64,000 bases of DNA from Nemopilema nomurai (GCA_003864495.1 ML133365.1:3479856-3543855); one strand, 5' to 3'; shown: positions 1 to 13,853, counted from the stretch's first letter. A program made the numbers and translations. The notes: generated from the letters alone by a model not told the origin.

Positions 1-2008
1 CACAAAATGGAAAAAAGATTTCTTGAGGAAGGTTTAGTTATACCGGGCAAATATTTTGCATATTAAGAAACTAAAAAAATAATTAAACACTGCATAATGA
101 GCTGGGGGAAAAAGTTTACAAGTTCACTTATTTTAGCATCAGATAATCTTTTTAGGGGGGGGGGGGGCTAAATTGAGAGGGGATTGTTTCATTTTTCCTT
201 CTAAAAATTGGGGCTTATAAGAGAGTGGGGCTCAATTGAGAGGACGGCTTAAAAAATTAATGTTTGGTGCAAATGCCTAAATTGAACTCGAGTTGATTGA
301 ATAGAGCACTTAATGTAATGCTAGACTTTTCTGATGAGCTGTAGCTTACGTCATTTTACTACATCAACCTGCTTGAATGTGCACTGCATATCTTGAGATC
401 TAGATTGGCAATTTTCCCTGCAGCTTTCTGTTCGCTTTTGCAGACTTTCAAGCATGGTATGAAATACAAAATCATCGAACGGTTGCAAATCTTGCCTTTC
501 ATGCGTGGCTTCAAGCGCGTGCCTTCTAGTTATTCAATTTCATATGCCACGTGTGCTGCTACCACGCAGAAAACGTTATCTTAGTCAGTTAAAGCTGTTC
601 ACTTCAATTCATCTGTTGTAGACTAGCGAGAATGAGATTACAAACTACTTAAGCTGCTTCAAACTTTTAGCTTAGCAAAAGCTTTTAGAAGAAGGAAGCG
701 TAGAGCCTCTTATAAATTAAACATGATTTGGAAATGACGAAGTTGTGCCAAGACATGTAAAGCCTCGGTTGTTAATGATCAGAGGCTCTAAACTGAACAA
801 AAAAGTGAGAAAGGGTACAAGCTTCAATGCAAGAGCATTGCAAGAAAAAGAATCCAAAATTTATTAGTGAATTTAATAAAGACAAATTTTGTAGAAAATT
901 GAAGATTGGTAGGCCCATGCTCCTTCTTAATTGGGGGTCCTACCAATGGGACTATTCATTAGAGGGAAATCATTAAACATTTTTATTAAGGATGGAAAAT
1001 ATAAGTCAGATCACACCCATATGGCATTCGCTTGGTTTCCTGTCTAAGCAAGTGGATACTCTATATTTTCAGTAAAGAGAAATTAGAAATATTGACCTTA
1101 AATCATCAGATTTTAGTACCAAAAGTTCCTTGAAAGTTCCTTAAGGTCTCACTTTCGGTATTTTGATTACAATAAGCCTTAACACTTAATAGAGAGAGGG
1201 GCGAGACCGCATATGCGGAAACTACTCAATGAAGCACTTGACACACGAAAAGCAAACAATTTATGCGATACTGCAAATGAATGGAACCGGCTTTTTAGTT
1301 CTTGATGCTTGCTAATATAAAAAATTTTCAGATCGAAAAGTTCCTTAGAGATTTCGTTTTTAATAGTATAAGTTCTTTAAATATTTCGGCCTTCTACATG
1401 TAGGTTCCTTATAAAGTGGTTCCTTATAAAAAAAGCGTGTACTTCGGGTTCGATTGGCATAATTTTATCTTTCCCTGCAACGCTGAACATAGAAGAACGG
1501 TATACATTATTTTGTCTGATTACAGCAATTTTGACAGGCAATTTCAATACCAACTTTCTTGACCATCCTTGAACTTGTTTGTAAGGTGTAAAAATGACTT
1601 TTCTACATGCCCCATGACAGTAGTTTGTTGTGGATCTTAGTTTTGAGTGGGCAGAATTACCATGGTAACTTTTCTGAAAGGGAGATTTTTGCGCCTCCAA
1701 TTTGTTTGCTAGGTTTTCGCGTTTTCAATGCGCAATAATAACACATGGAAAATTTCGCGATTCGCTAAATATACTGCGAGGGAAGATGAAACACAACTGC
1801 AAACACCTTGTTAATTTTGATCATTTATAACGTGGGCGCAAAAGTATTTTGAAAAGAAAACAACTTTTCTGGAAAGAACCTACCAGCTTTGTATGAATAT
1901 ACCAGGGAAGTCTCTGCCGCTGAACTGATGCTGTGTTAGAAAGACTGGAGCCAGTAAGTTTGGTTTAGGCCCTCTCACTACGGCCCCAAAAGACATCTCG
2001 ATTCTTCC
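1..2008. other. Upstream non-coding region of paralogue A
   Basis: No convincing exon is visible on either strand; the open frames are short and lack family signal. A run of 13 G lies at 155-167. The last ~150 bases before 2009 probably hold the 5' UTR and promoter of the gene starting at 2013, but no clear TATA box or initiator could be assigned. Confidence 0.5.
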
Positions 2009-2026
2009 ATGAATGATGCCAAATAA
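2009..2026 (+). promoter_or_regulatory. Overlapping upstream mini-ORF at the start of paralogue A
   Basis: An ATG at 2009 opens a five-codon frame (MNDAK) that stops at 2026. It overlaps the presumed start codons at 2013 and 2016 in another frame. Ribosomes starting at the first ATG would miss the main frame, so this could reduce translation. The effect is inferred from sequence only. Confidence 0.35.
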
Positions 2027-5000
2027 AAAAGAAAAGAAAACGAAAAAGTCTAAGAAGGCAGTTACGAAATCAATCGAAGGTGAAGACAATGATTCAAAGG
2101 AGCGAATAGCAGAGGAACACCCTCAACGCTTTGAGTTAAAAGAGACCGTTTCGATTTCAGGCAGCGAAGGCGATAGATCGTCGTTGCAGGGCTCAAGAGA
2201 AGCCTCAGACTCAAGCATTTTCACAAAAAATCAACCAAAGGATGAAGAGGTTATAGAAAGAGAAACATCATTTGGAAAAGATGAAGTTGTTGAGCTTGGA
2301 GCAGAAGCAAATTCTCCTGAGCCTGAAGCCAGGCAAGAAGCGGACCAACAGCCTTCAAGCCCGGAGGGAAAGATGGTGGGGAATTTGAGCCTCCAATTTT
2401 TAGAGGAATCATCATAAAATTAAAGTCCCTTTTGTAGACCTCTAAATTACTACTACAAATGTTGTTACCAATAGCTAACTTACATAATTTTCGCTGATCA
2501 AAATATAATCAACATACTATGTGTGTGGCAACTTATGTCTACAAAAATTGAATAAAACAAGAAAGTTGTACCACCTTATGAAGTTCTAGCAAACTCTAAA
2601 ATAAACAGAAAGTGCAATAATATGTCTTTTCCATAATTTGAGTTAGATATGGCTTATATCAATTGTATATTTTAAGGTTCTTTAGAATTAAGAACAACAT
2701 CTACAACAAAGACATATTATCTAACTGCTCTGTGCATTCCCAAAAATAAAAAACAGGAAGAGTCAAAGGAATTGAATAATGATTTATCTTACATGAAGTA
2801 GTGAAAGTTGTAATTCTGCTAGTCTTCAATTATGAAAAATGCTGTCTTGCAAAGATGTTGATCATGTTGCTGGAAAATATTCAGAGACACTACAGTCTCA
2901 TTGTGAACAACATGATTTTATTTATTTTGTTTTATTAATTGCACTGCATATGTTATAAGAGTACACATGAAAAGTCACTCAGCTCATGAACATTGATATA
3001 ACTAGTTTAATTACCAATATTTTAGGAGGATAGCCAAGGAGGGCCAGTGGATGTTGCATTGCTGAAAGAAACAACAATTAAGGAGGCACTAACATTCAAG
3101 GTAGAAACAAAAATGCAGGTTACGATTGAAGGAGTTGTGACCGAAGAAACCTCAAGTGATGTATTACCTGGGCAAATAGAGGTTCATCAGCAACAAAAAG
3201 TGGAAGATGATAGCACTGTAGAGATAGCAAGCAACAGACCTAAAGAACCAAGTGATTCTCCATTACTAGACACAATAAAGAAAAGTAGCAAAGAAGATGC
3301 TTCTAAAGATACACAAAGAAGAAATCTTTTACCTGCAGGTGCTGAAAATATGGAACAAGATGCTGAAGAAGTCAGTCCTCCAGGCAACAAGGACACAAGT
3401 AATCAAGGTTTCCCAACTGAAATTCAAGATGAAAAAGCCAAAAGGAGGAATCTTGACCCTGATGGAAAACCAGAAGATGCGGAATTTGACTCTTTGCATG
3501 TGATTAAAGAGGAGGATGAGAATGAAAATGAAGTGAATGTATCCACCATTGTGAATGAGAATGCTGTACTGGAGCATGAAGTTCCAGCTGCAAGTGCGAA
3601 TGTGAACCAGTTGCAAAGTGAAGATAGCAGTGAAGGTGAAGAAGAACTGCCATGGGCCATGTATCGAGATATCAAGAAAGATGACAGGGCGTCAGATGCG
3701 GAAGATGAGTTTTCTGAGGATGAGGAAATACCTGGTAAGTAATAGTAATTGTTCCTGATTTTTTTATTCTTTGTTCGCTAGAAAATGGCTTGTGCAGGTC
3801 CTACAATCTGAGGATAGAAATCCTATAAATTAGAAACTAATTATTATCAATAACTAGTATTTATAATTAATAACTGAATAATTTATTAAATATGATGATT
3901 CTATCAATTAATGATAATGTGTAGCACCTAAAATAACATTAAAATGCAACTGGATAATGTAATAAATGTATGTGAGATGTTATGATGATAATTAAGCTGA
4001 AAAGAAGTAGTAATTTAGTAGACATGCAACACAACAAAGAGTATGTAATACTGACAAACTCATGCCTGATTTATGTTTGTGCCTTTGCAAAAGCACTTTT
4101 GATTAACTCAACTTTTGTATTGACACCAAGTGATGCTATCAAGTCTTATATTTCATGGCATTTCAAAGCAAGATGTCATTCTAGAGTTTTGTTTTATGCA
4201 CAAATTCCACCCTCATTCTGTCTCCAATGTTGTTATTACTGAAGTATAGTTTTCACATTACAGAAACTATAGAGCAATAAGCAATTATGGTAGAAAACCT
4301 GTTTTTGGATGGTGAAAAATGATTTGGAATCTAACAGAATTGGCTCTTTCATAACATGTTTCGATTCTCCTACACAAAGGCTGCAATTTTCCTTTTCAAT
4401 TCTTTTATACAGTATGCATTTACTACATGAATTTATAACCACATGAAAATTTAGTGTAAGACCATCTGACTCATTTTCTTACATAACAGAACCTCCAGAA
4501 GAGCAGAATTACCCTGAACTCTATGAATATTTGGGCTCTCTTGATAACGGAGATACAGAATTGGAATCAAAACATATACCACCACCCTTGTTTGAGAATG
4601 ATAGTCAAAAACACATGCACAAAGACATTAACCATACAAAGCTTGGCCTGGCTGAAGAAGAAATTGAGGATTATTTGGATGAGTTCGAGAGGCAAGTTGA
4701 GGAAGAAGTGCTAATGATTGGGAACATTGGACTGGGTGAAGTACAGGTAGATTTCTGTTGAGCATGGATTATTAGTTCTAAAAATGCTCTTAGATCTTTT
4801 AATTGTGAAGTACAAAGACTGGTTTAGAAGTAGGAGCATTTTGTTGGCCGATTATATAGGTTTGTACGTACTTTGCTTGGTTCGGATGCGTTAGGGTCAT
4901 ACATCATATCATTCTTTATGCTTGCAGGACGAAGAGCGAAGCATAAGAGAAGAGCACATAGAATTCCAGAAAGCCGAGACAATGAAGCAGAAAGAGAAGA

Positions 5001-8000
5001 AACAGGAGCTAAGTGCTGCCATGGACCGTGCGAAGAAGCATGTCATGAAGGTGTTTAGAGGAAAGTACGGAAGAGTAAAAGACAAGGAGGTAAAATGCAA
5101 TTTGCCAGTTTCCAGCTTCTGCATCTGTTCTTCGCAAAATTTATGTTTGAAGAAATCTGCATAGAGAGTTTGCTTTCATTTTTTTTGCTTAAGGTATACT
5201 CTATACTTAGGAAGTTTAATTTAACTTAACTTTTGTATTGACATCAATGCTGATGCTAAGTCATAGATTTCATGGTATTTCAAAACAAGACGTTTGAAGT
5301 TGAATTTTATGATGCAGGCAGCTCTCTTGAGACGAGACCGGCATATCCAAGGCCAGATCACCAAGGCCTTCCGGCGATCAGAGAATCAACTGCACAAAGC
5401 ACTGAGGAAGCGTAAAGCAGAAGTCATGGTGAGGTCAATCTGTAAAATTAGGGATGTCGAAGCACTACATGAGTAGCAATTTTTGTGCTCTCTTCTATTA
5501 TTACACCTTAAAGATAAGAGTTGTTTGATAATTGTTGCAAAAAGTTTCAGTCATTGGTAGGTAATTTGGGAAAGCGTGTACAAGACTTGGCGACTTACGG
5601 TAAATGTTCACAGTCTCCGATTTTGAAACTGGAGAATAGACCATATAAGAATGTTTCGGTAAGAATGTTGATTGGTCTGATGTTCTTCTAATGGAAGCAT
5701 TGTGTGACGTCACTGAAATGTTGTCTCTGTGTCCAGGCTATGTATGGCGATTTGGTCTTTGCTGATCGCGAATTTGGCGGCGGCAAAGGTAAGCGATGGA
5801 AAGTGGACTGGAACAAGACGCAACAACCCATTCAGATCAAGCTGAAGTGTCTCAGGAGTGTGAGGGACAAAATGCCATGTATGTAAAGAGAAGATTTCGT
5901 TGTTTTCCATGTATCATCAGAAGTAGACTATTTCTCTTTGTCATCAACGTTATTATGTTTTGTTACTGTTTGCTATGAAATTAGGCTGTTTTTCAATTTT
6001 TGCATCTTCATCAGTACCATTAAATGAATAATTTCTTGAAAGCAGCTTGCAGAAATGGTCGAGTAAAGATTTGGCTAGAGCAAAATGATTTCCAGACATG
6101 GTCTCAAGGATTTCACAAACCGGCAGCAGCACGGCCTACTTCCTGTACTGTTTATTTGTACATGTTTTCATTGTGATTCATAATACGTCAAGAATATGCA
6201 AAACCGTTGAAACAGCACATTCATTGTGCAAAGTGTTTCACCTTTCTGCCATTTCCTCTTCAGGTGGTGAATATGTATTGATGGTGTCGCTTTTCAGTCG
6301 ACTTGGCGGGCATGTGATGAAATGGTCCAACTTACGGGGCCAACAGTGGGGTGCTGCAACCTTGCCCCTCTTCCATGATGGAGAGTATTATAATATAGAG
6401 TTGAAGGTAAGCCCAGCCCACAGATCTAAGTCGAAGGTACACACTCCCTCTCAGTGTAGAAAGTGTGAATATAGGTTGGTATTTATTCCAGATTTCTCTC
6501 AGATGTAGTAGTAGCTTTGTCTCAGCAAGCAGATGTTGCTGCTGCTGCTGCAGCCTTAGCCCCCAAAAATAAAACGTCTGCCCCAGCAATTCACCGATTG
6601 ATCTTCAAATGGTTGGTAATCGAATCCTATACTTCATATGGTTCCTTACGTAGTGCTTTGATTTCTTCTTGGCAGATCGACCAAAGCGTCTTCACCGTCT
6701 GTCCTTCCAAGCCGGATATAAGACCGGGGATGATCCTAATGTTCGAGCTGTTTATTCTCAGTGGATCATTCACCCCCACAGATAAAGTTGTTGCCTGGGG
6801 CAGCTTTCCAATATGCGATGGCTCGTTCAATGTTGTGGAAGGAAAGTGAGTTGTTTTATAAGTTATTGTTCTACATTGTGTTCCCAAAACCTGACGTCGA
6901 ATACTTTATTTTCAACTCATGCAAGATATTACGGCGTAAAGCAGCCTACCGGTTTGTTTCATCTGAGTCAGTGGTATCATTTGTTTTACTTCCATTTCTA
7001 ACTTTTGTTTTATTATCGACGTTGCCAACAAGTGGCTGACCAGCATTTGTCCTGACGTGTAAACATGAAAGCTATATTCATTCAAAAGCTGATACTGCTG
7101 TTTAATTTATCATGCCATTGAGTAGTAAGTGACCAGTGTGTGAATATGTTTTTCAGATACAAAACGCCATTGATGCGAGGAACAATCGACCCATCAATCG
7201 ATAAGTTCCAAACTGTCGAAGAAATGATGGCATTTGATTTAGAGCACTGGCTCTGCAATCTCTACTTCGAGATCAACAAATTACCAAGGTTGGCTTCCGT
7301 CATTTTTTTAATATTTGTGTAATTGACAAAATGTTTGCTTTTTTACATCCAGGACCTATAAACAATCGCAGCCGATACTAGACCCTATAGGAATCTATTT
7401 TGAACTTTTATAATAAGATGCTAACAGAAAAGGACCACTTGACTACCTAGAAGCAATCGCAAAAATAAAACCTTTGTTCCTCTTGTGAACCTTGCACAAT
7501 ATCTTTATGTTTGTGGTGATATTTTCCTAGCCTTTTTTGTTTGTTAGATATTCTTTGCAAAAAGCAGTGTTTTATAATTTTTCAATCTAGCAAGGTTCGC
7601 CTCTTATTGACTCTTAACACTGTTTATCGTGCTTCTCAGGTACCTTATGGGCCAGAAAGAATACGAAGTTGAGCTCCAGTTTACGTCGGGTCTGGTAAGC
7701 TATCCCATTAGAACGAAAACCGGCGAAGAGTTTGTGGATGGAGAACAGCCTGTTTATGGCTCCGTGAGCGACATGGCATCAATTGCAGCGAGCAGAGTGT
7801 CGCTACCAAACTCAAGGGTTAATAGTTTTCTCAGTCTGCAAGAGAAGAACCCCGATGCTAAGCCGGGTATGAGTCATATCAAAGTCACTGTGGATCCGCC
7901 AAACAAGAAGGTAAGGGCTCCTCCTGTTCTGATCACAACATTAATTGTGGACTTAATGAGAACCTACTAAGGAGCTGGTTTCATTATTGTTTTCGATGAT

Positions 8001-11000
8001 TTTATGCATTTTATGCCTTTAAAGTCATTTTTTGTCATTTTCATTGTTAAGATCATTGATGTAATTGGTGTATCGGCTGCAAGGGATGTCAATTCTCTAG
8101 ACAAAATCCCCAGTTCAATAGGCTTGTGTAGGCATGCAGAATACGTGTGTAGTCTTTTCTCAACTTGCAATCTAAAGTGCATTTTAAAGTGTTGGCCACT
8201 TGGACTAGTGTTGGGCCAGTGACAAGATAGCTGGAAGATTTTGGAAAGCATAGAAATGAAATCTATTAAGTATTTAACTTGCTAGAAGAACTATAACTTC
8301 TACAGAAAAAAGGTTCTATTCGATAGAGGAGCTTGATTTATCAAAGCTGAGCAATTGTTAAGAGTTCTCATGTTAAGCCATTAATGCTCCATGCAGTGAC
8401 GAATTGTTTTGTCGTTTTCGTCTAGCCAAAACCAGGCGCTAGTCACATTGTTTTTGTTGCTTTCAATCCATCACATGTCAATCCATGACTTTTCAGCTTC
8501 AAGGCCTGGCTCAGCCATTTCTATGCTCCAGAAAGCAAATGAAATTTCAACAGAACTTCGACAAAGACGAACATCTCGCTCGTCTGTCAATTTCCAGCAA
8601 CAGGATGACGTAGTTTCCCGCAAGTTGTCTGCGTTTGGCTCGCGAAGATCCGTGGGAGAGCGCAGCATGGCGTATAGTGATGAGTCAGACACAGGCAGTG
8701 GTACTGATTATAATGATGACGATGTCTGCATCGTCAAGAAAGACTTTGGGTTCAGGAAAGTCAAAGACCAACCAGGAATGTACTACAAGGTAGACAAATT
8801 ACTCTATTTTGACTATCCACAAACCTTTGCTTGTTTGCTAGAAACATTTCCTATGGAGATTAATGTTGTCTGCATCGTTTCTCTGTTGGTGAATCCGAAT
8901 CCGTTTTCTACTATATTCCTGATACTTCTTATTTGGTTTTCGTCGAATAGAGATTCAATCCCCGTCAACATTTCCAAATCCTCATGGTTTCATGCTTTCT
9001 AGGAAGTGGTAGATTTGTGCATTGACATCGTAGTAGTTTTTCTCATTGGTTATTTTTGAGACTTGATGTGACCTTGACAGAAACTGCTTGTTTCAGGTGC
9101 ACCAAAACAACCCAGTTGATTTGTACAACCGTAAGCTCTTAAGGGCCATTCCGATGACTGCCCAGCCATCAGCAAGACGAAAGAAGAAGAAGGTCACACA
9201 TCAGGATGACTTGAAGCAGCACACATACAACGTGAAGTGAGTATTCTCGAATTGGCTACCCTAGACCATCGTGTCTCAAATAACCCTCTGTCTCCTGGTA
9301 AATGAACCGGTGCTACTTCACCTGAAGGTAGTGTTAAATTGCTAGCAATCGTAGCTTTTTTACTTTGACATTGCCTTTACTTTTCTTTACTTTAAAGAGC
9401 GATCCGCATAACAGGAGTTCTTTTGCCTAGATCTATCTGGTCAAACAAGGGTCACATGCCTCGCAAAGGCCGAGAGAAAATGCAGTACATCAGTAGGATG
9501 ATGTTGGCAGAGCTCGGCTTGTCCCAGTGGCGCAAGGGGCAGTTTTGGATAACGTTGTTCATGTTGATTGTCACGTGGTTCATGAGAATGTATCTGCATT
9601 ACTTTGGGCAATGGGTGCTGCTAAAGTCGCTTTCCATTCCGATAAACAAGTAAGTATTTGTGGACATGCCTTCTCGTTTGCTTGAGGATGCTTGACCCAT
9701 GTGATTACTTCTCGATACTTTCAACATTTCAATCGAGGGAATTGGAGGATGTGTTTTCTCTAAATTCCTTGCATGAAAGAAGGCCCATCATAAGCAATTT
9801 TTTTGCTCCTCTAAGAACCTTCTCTATTGGTTTGTTGCCTTATGAGTTCGTTGCAAGCCTTACATCTACTACCTCGTGAACCTTAACTAACTCACAATAA
9901 CATTGTAATACAATACATGTTATATTTTCTCTGAAGCCTTCCCTATTCAAAGGGGACAGGCTGCTGTTTTCTTTGCCTTTGAGATGATTCGATAAACACT
10001 GAAATTCGGTTCTGTTACCAGGTACAACTTCTACCCACACACGGTGAACCTGAACTACCAAGACACACTGTTGCAGGCCAGGCACGAGATAGGGGTGGTC
10101 ATCGTTGGCCCGTTTGCCAACTTGTTTCTCTTCCTTCTGTTCATTCCGGTGACGATGCTGTTTCAAAAAATGTTCAAATGGTTTCCTGACATCATCACTC
10201 ACTTCATACTCGCCTTTGGAATACAGGCCTTCCTTGACCCACTCTGGATCCTCGTTGTTGACTGCATTCTCGGAAGGTTTGTCATTTAAATTTCCAATCA
10301 GAGCTCTTACTGGTCCGCCAGAACCTTACAGTAAGGTATTTTTTTGATCGAATCGAGTGTCTCTTATAAAATACAGACAGAACCTTATGTATTGCATATG
10401 TGAATTTAAAGCCCATAGAACTTTGGCTGTTATAATTAACTTTTTACTTAAAAGCCTTGTATTTCTTGCTTTTTTTATTATCACGTCTTATTGATTTTGC
10501 CAGTCAACGAAAGCAAAGGTGTTTTTCTTATCATGTTGTAATTTTTTAAGATACTTACAAAGCTGAGAAGTTTTTTGTTAACGCCTGGCCTTAAGCATGT
10601 AGTAACTGATTTTTCCCCTAGATATCAAAGCACAGGAGGCGTGGAGCAAATCGGTGATGCCTTCAAACTGTACTGGCATTTCTACCGCAATTACCGAAAT
10701 TATGACGTCACGCTGTACGTGAGCATTTCCATGACAACCTTCCTCTATGTCTGCATTGCCTTCTGCATCGCTGCACTGTGGTACATGTTCTTCATTCGAC
10801 TGCACAACAACGGCCGATTGATGGACGTGTACTGGCGGCTACATGGAAACGAGGACGAATTCTTTTTGCCGTACGATTTGGAGGTTTCAAATGAGGAGCT
10901 CAACTTCATCTGTCTGAAAGCAGAACAATGGCGGGGAGAGGAAGGAGAGAGAAAGAAAGTAGCGGTTTATGATTATGTCTGGGAGCAAGAGGAGGTGATA

Positions 11001-11740
11001 TTGCTATCACATTTATTGAAATAACCGTGTTTCTATTGTATCAAGTTCAAAAATGACATAAGTCAGCAACGTCTGTGATATTCACTCGTTTCTTTTCGTT
11101 TATTCGGTTTGCTCAATGCAATCATAACTTTGATCACCTTGCCTCTAGCTGGTTGATGAATTCTGGGATGACCCTAATGCTCACGGCGAGAAGACTGGGG
11201 CGAGAGAAACAACTACCCACGTGTCGATTCATTCCATTCACACAGATGGCCTCATCGAGTTGTACCGACAGTTCTTGCGTTTACCAGATGGGGCCATCAT
11301 CGAGGTAGGATTACGACTTGGTTCTATATACCCATTACTAGCTTGTCCTTTTGACTACGGAAGTTCTGCACGCACATGAAGTTGCTACGTGCTAGCCAAT
11401 TCTTAGGGCAATTTTGACTGGTACCCACTATAATATTCATTAAGCACCAAAATGAAGCTGCGGAACCTAGTTATTTGCCTTTTTGATACTGTAGTGGCAG
11501 TGTAGCTTTTCAACTTAAGCTAATCGTGTTTGCTTTTTCACGCAGGTCTTTGGTGAGATGAACATGCCAGGAATTGACGAGGGAGTCAAACAAGCCCTCC
11601 TCAAGGGCTCTGGTTTCAAGGGCGTTTCCAACACAGTGAAGAGAAGCAGATCCCTCAGTGTCTCATCAATGGGAAGCTCATCCGGTCGCAAGACATCCTT
11701 GAGGCGTATGTCATCGAACCGTCTGGACGTTCCTGTGTAG
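2013..11740 (+). CDS. Multi-pass membrane protein, OFCC1/ojoplano-like (paralogue A), 17 exons
   Basis: Exons: 2013-2375, 3026-3734, 4490-4746, 4928-5089, 5318-5428, 5737-5878, 6264-6406, 6676-6845, 7157-7288, 7640-7910, ~8436-8789, 9097-9236, 9431-9649, 10022-10276, 10622-10994, 11149-11304, 11546-11740. All junctions are GT/AG and phases agree; they sum to 1383 codons plus stop. The N terminus is Lys-rich then acidic and disordered. Exons 4-5 form a charged helix/coiled coil. Exons 6-9 look like a compact beta-rich, C2-like domain (MYGDLVF, GGHVMKW, HDGEYYNIELK, DHWLCNLYFEI). Exons 13-15 hold about four hydrophobic segments (near FWITLFMLIVTWF, IVGPFANLFLFLL, DPLWILVV and FLYVCIAFCIAALW). 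The cytosolic tail has IYWRLHG-like and PYDLE motifs and ends Ser/Arg-rich. The family name is recalled, not searched, and is tentative; the gene model itself is strong because 10 exon lengths match paralogue B. The exon 11 acceptor is the weakest call: 8436 is the only nearby AG that keeps the frame. Confidence 0.75.
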
Positions 11741-12644
11741 GTGATGTGTATAAATGTAAATAGTATGGTCAGCCCTTAACTTAAAGCATGTACAAACCGA
11801 GCTTGTCTTAATGTATTGTTTCCTTTCGCTGTGCATAAGCTGTGTTAAATTATGTTTGTAAACGATCTGCTTTACAAGTAGCCTTGGTGTTGCACTTTGG
11901 TTCCTGATCTTTCACCTATAAAGAAAAGGAATAACTTCTTTGTTGGTTGGTATTTAAATTTGTCAACTCGACCCTGATGAAGACCCACAAAGTGAATTGA
12001 CCATGACACCATTATTAGTGAAAACAGTATTTTCCCGATTAGAACGTATATAGTAGCAGCGTGATGTGCTGCCTCAATTCGGTGGGCCTTTGAAGCGTTG
12101 AAAACAAGTAGAAAGAGTTATCATTTTGAAGCCTATAAACCTGTCAAGAGCAATTTGTATATACTATTCTAACAGTGTCCGGTGTGCCTTGCTTTTAACA
12201 TTAACTAAAAGTGGTGTTGCTGTTGTCATTTGCTTCAGTCATCTTTATTGGTGTCAAGATCACTTCAAGACGTGATGCATTTTGCTATCAGAATGTCGTA
12301 TTTTCACACTAATTGGTTTTTCTGACTCACACTCCTATTTTTATCATACATATTTCTTTCTCAATTTACTTGTTATATCTTTGGTATGGATGAGTAAATC
12401 GGCTGGAAGCTGGAAGTTTTGGAGACCATCCTCAGAAAGTTTCAAAATGTCGCCGCATAGTAAGGAGAACAGCTTTCTGTTACGACATAAACTATTTATT
12501 GCTATATATCTGTACGGACTAAACACAGGCGGTGTGACGAATTTTGAGGCGTTGTATGACAAGAAGATGACATGTCACCATAGTTGCTCAAGGTGGAATG
12601 GAAAGGTGTAAAGCAAAGAAAGCATGAAGAAGTTTCAATCCTCC
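11741..12644. other. 3' UTR and intergenic region after paralogue A
   Basis: This is A/T-rich sequence with no open frame showing family signal. The first part is presumably the 3' UTR of the gene ending at 11740. No repeat or RNA gene was recognised. Confidence 0.4.
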
Positions 12645-13072
12645 CTCCGGCAGTTCTTTTAATACTCACAATTGCACAGCCCGTGGTTGATATATAATGA
12701 TATCACTTTTTCCATTGTCACAAACTTCGCAATGGCAGAATAAGTGCTTTCACGTATCATTGGAGTTCTCGTTCCATATGCTTACGTAGAAAGATATTCC
12801 GATTGAAAGTTTCCTAGTCAAGAACAAGAAAATAAAGATATCATAAGATTTGTTTCTGCAGGCTTGAAGAGGCCAGAACGTCCAAAGTAGAATAAGTGGA
12901 TAAACTAGAGGAATTCAAACTGACTTTTCGACAGCAACATTACTCGTAAAATTTATAGAAGCATCTCCATCTAAAAACTTATTAGTTCGTGTGACTGAAC
13001 GGCGAAGAATCATCAACTCGAAAACGAGGGTCATATCTGGTCTTCAAGGGCTCTGATCGTTCTGGCAAGGTG
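12645..13072 (-). pseudogene. Decayed exons 9 and 8 of an OFCC1-like paralogue
   Basis: On the minus strand, 12645-12773 aligns along its length with exon 9 of paralogue B (62450-62581), sharing blocks such as ATGGCAGAAT and CATTGGAGT read on the plus strand. The stretch 12958-13072 aligns with exon 8 of paralogue B (62768-62937), sharing the block AATCATCAACTCGAAAACGA, with about 15 and 20 bases deleted. The order (exon 9 left of exon 8) is right for a minus-strand gene. Frames are broken and no other exons were found. The match is closer to B than to A, so this is probably the remains of a third, B-type copy. Confidence 0.7.
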
Positions 13073-13651
13073 AAAGTGCGTGGGTCCTTAATTTTATGTT
13101 TTGAAAAGATTGATAAAAACCGGCAAATGCTTTTGTTCACGAAAAAGTATGAACTGACCCTTAGAGAAGCTTGAATCCTTGGAAAACTAATGCGTGATTA
13201 CTGAGCAAACAAATATTGAGGCTAGGTAAACGCTGTCAATAACAGACTGCCAATCTTTGTTCAAGCTCTGGGCGAAAGTGTCCAGATCGACCGTTAGCAC
13301 AGGCAAAAAACCCCTCTTAACTAGCAACGCACCAATAGTTAGCTGCAGAAACTTCGTTTTAGGTCTCAAGTATTCCTGTCCTCGATCAGAAAATATGCAG
13401 AGATAAGAGTATGTCCTTTAAGAGAATTCCCACTGCAATTGGCTTGCAAGAGTACCTCCCTCTTTTTTCTTTATGATTTTTGAAAATATTTCAGTAAAGA
13501 TAAAGCATACAAGGAAAGAAACAGCCTCGCATCCATGACATAGTGTGGAGTCAAGCAGCATTGATAAGATTTCAGGATCATATTATCTCAGGATGATAAA
13601 ACAACTTAAGATACGAAAAAATGGCCAGTAACCTCTAGTAAATAAAGCATT
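13073..13651. other. Intergenic region before the tandem units
   Basis: No gene seen. Similarity to the upstream flanks of ankyrin-gene copies 2 and 3 begins only near 13652, so this stretch is the unduplicated left flank of the tandem block. Confidence 0.4.
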
Positions 13652-13731
13652 TTCCATTTCTTGCTGATCTTTTCCAATTTCTATAACGGCAATGCTTTAT
13701 GCATACACTACTTTCGTGTCCAGGTCCCTAC

Positions 13732-13770
13732 TATATATGATTAACGAAAGTCTCGATTGACGTGACGTCA
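13732..13770 (+). promoter_or_regulatory. Promoter block of ankyrin gene copy 1 with CRE-type palindrome
   Basis: A TATATA-like stretch at 13732-13738 is followed by TGACGTCA at 13763-13770, 91 bp before the chosen ATG. The 8-bp palindrome is the classic CRE/ATF-type site and is unchanged in all three copies, although nearby bases differ. Regulation by a bZIP factor is inferred. Confidence 0.45.
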
Positions 13771-13853
13771 AATTACAGCCAGTCTCATCAAATAAAATTC
13801 AGATGACTGGTTTTATCAATTTACGTGTGCGCGCTTGCGGCGAAGGACTGGCA

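Noticed and set aside
7967..8251. Frames on both strands between exons 10 and 11 of paralogue A
   Set aside because: Intron sequence without conserved counterpart in paralogue B.
8491..8504. Splice acceptor TTTTCAG at 8496 for exon 11 of paralogue A
   Set aside because: It looks good by sequence but puts exon 11 out of phase and meets a stop within about 40 codons; the 8436 acceptor keeps the frame.
13803..13853. Start codon of copy 1 at 13803
   Set aside because: The same stretch has a stop in frame in copies 2 and 3, so the shared ATG at 13854 (MLFKLFRC) was chosen.
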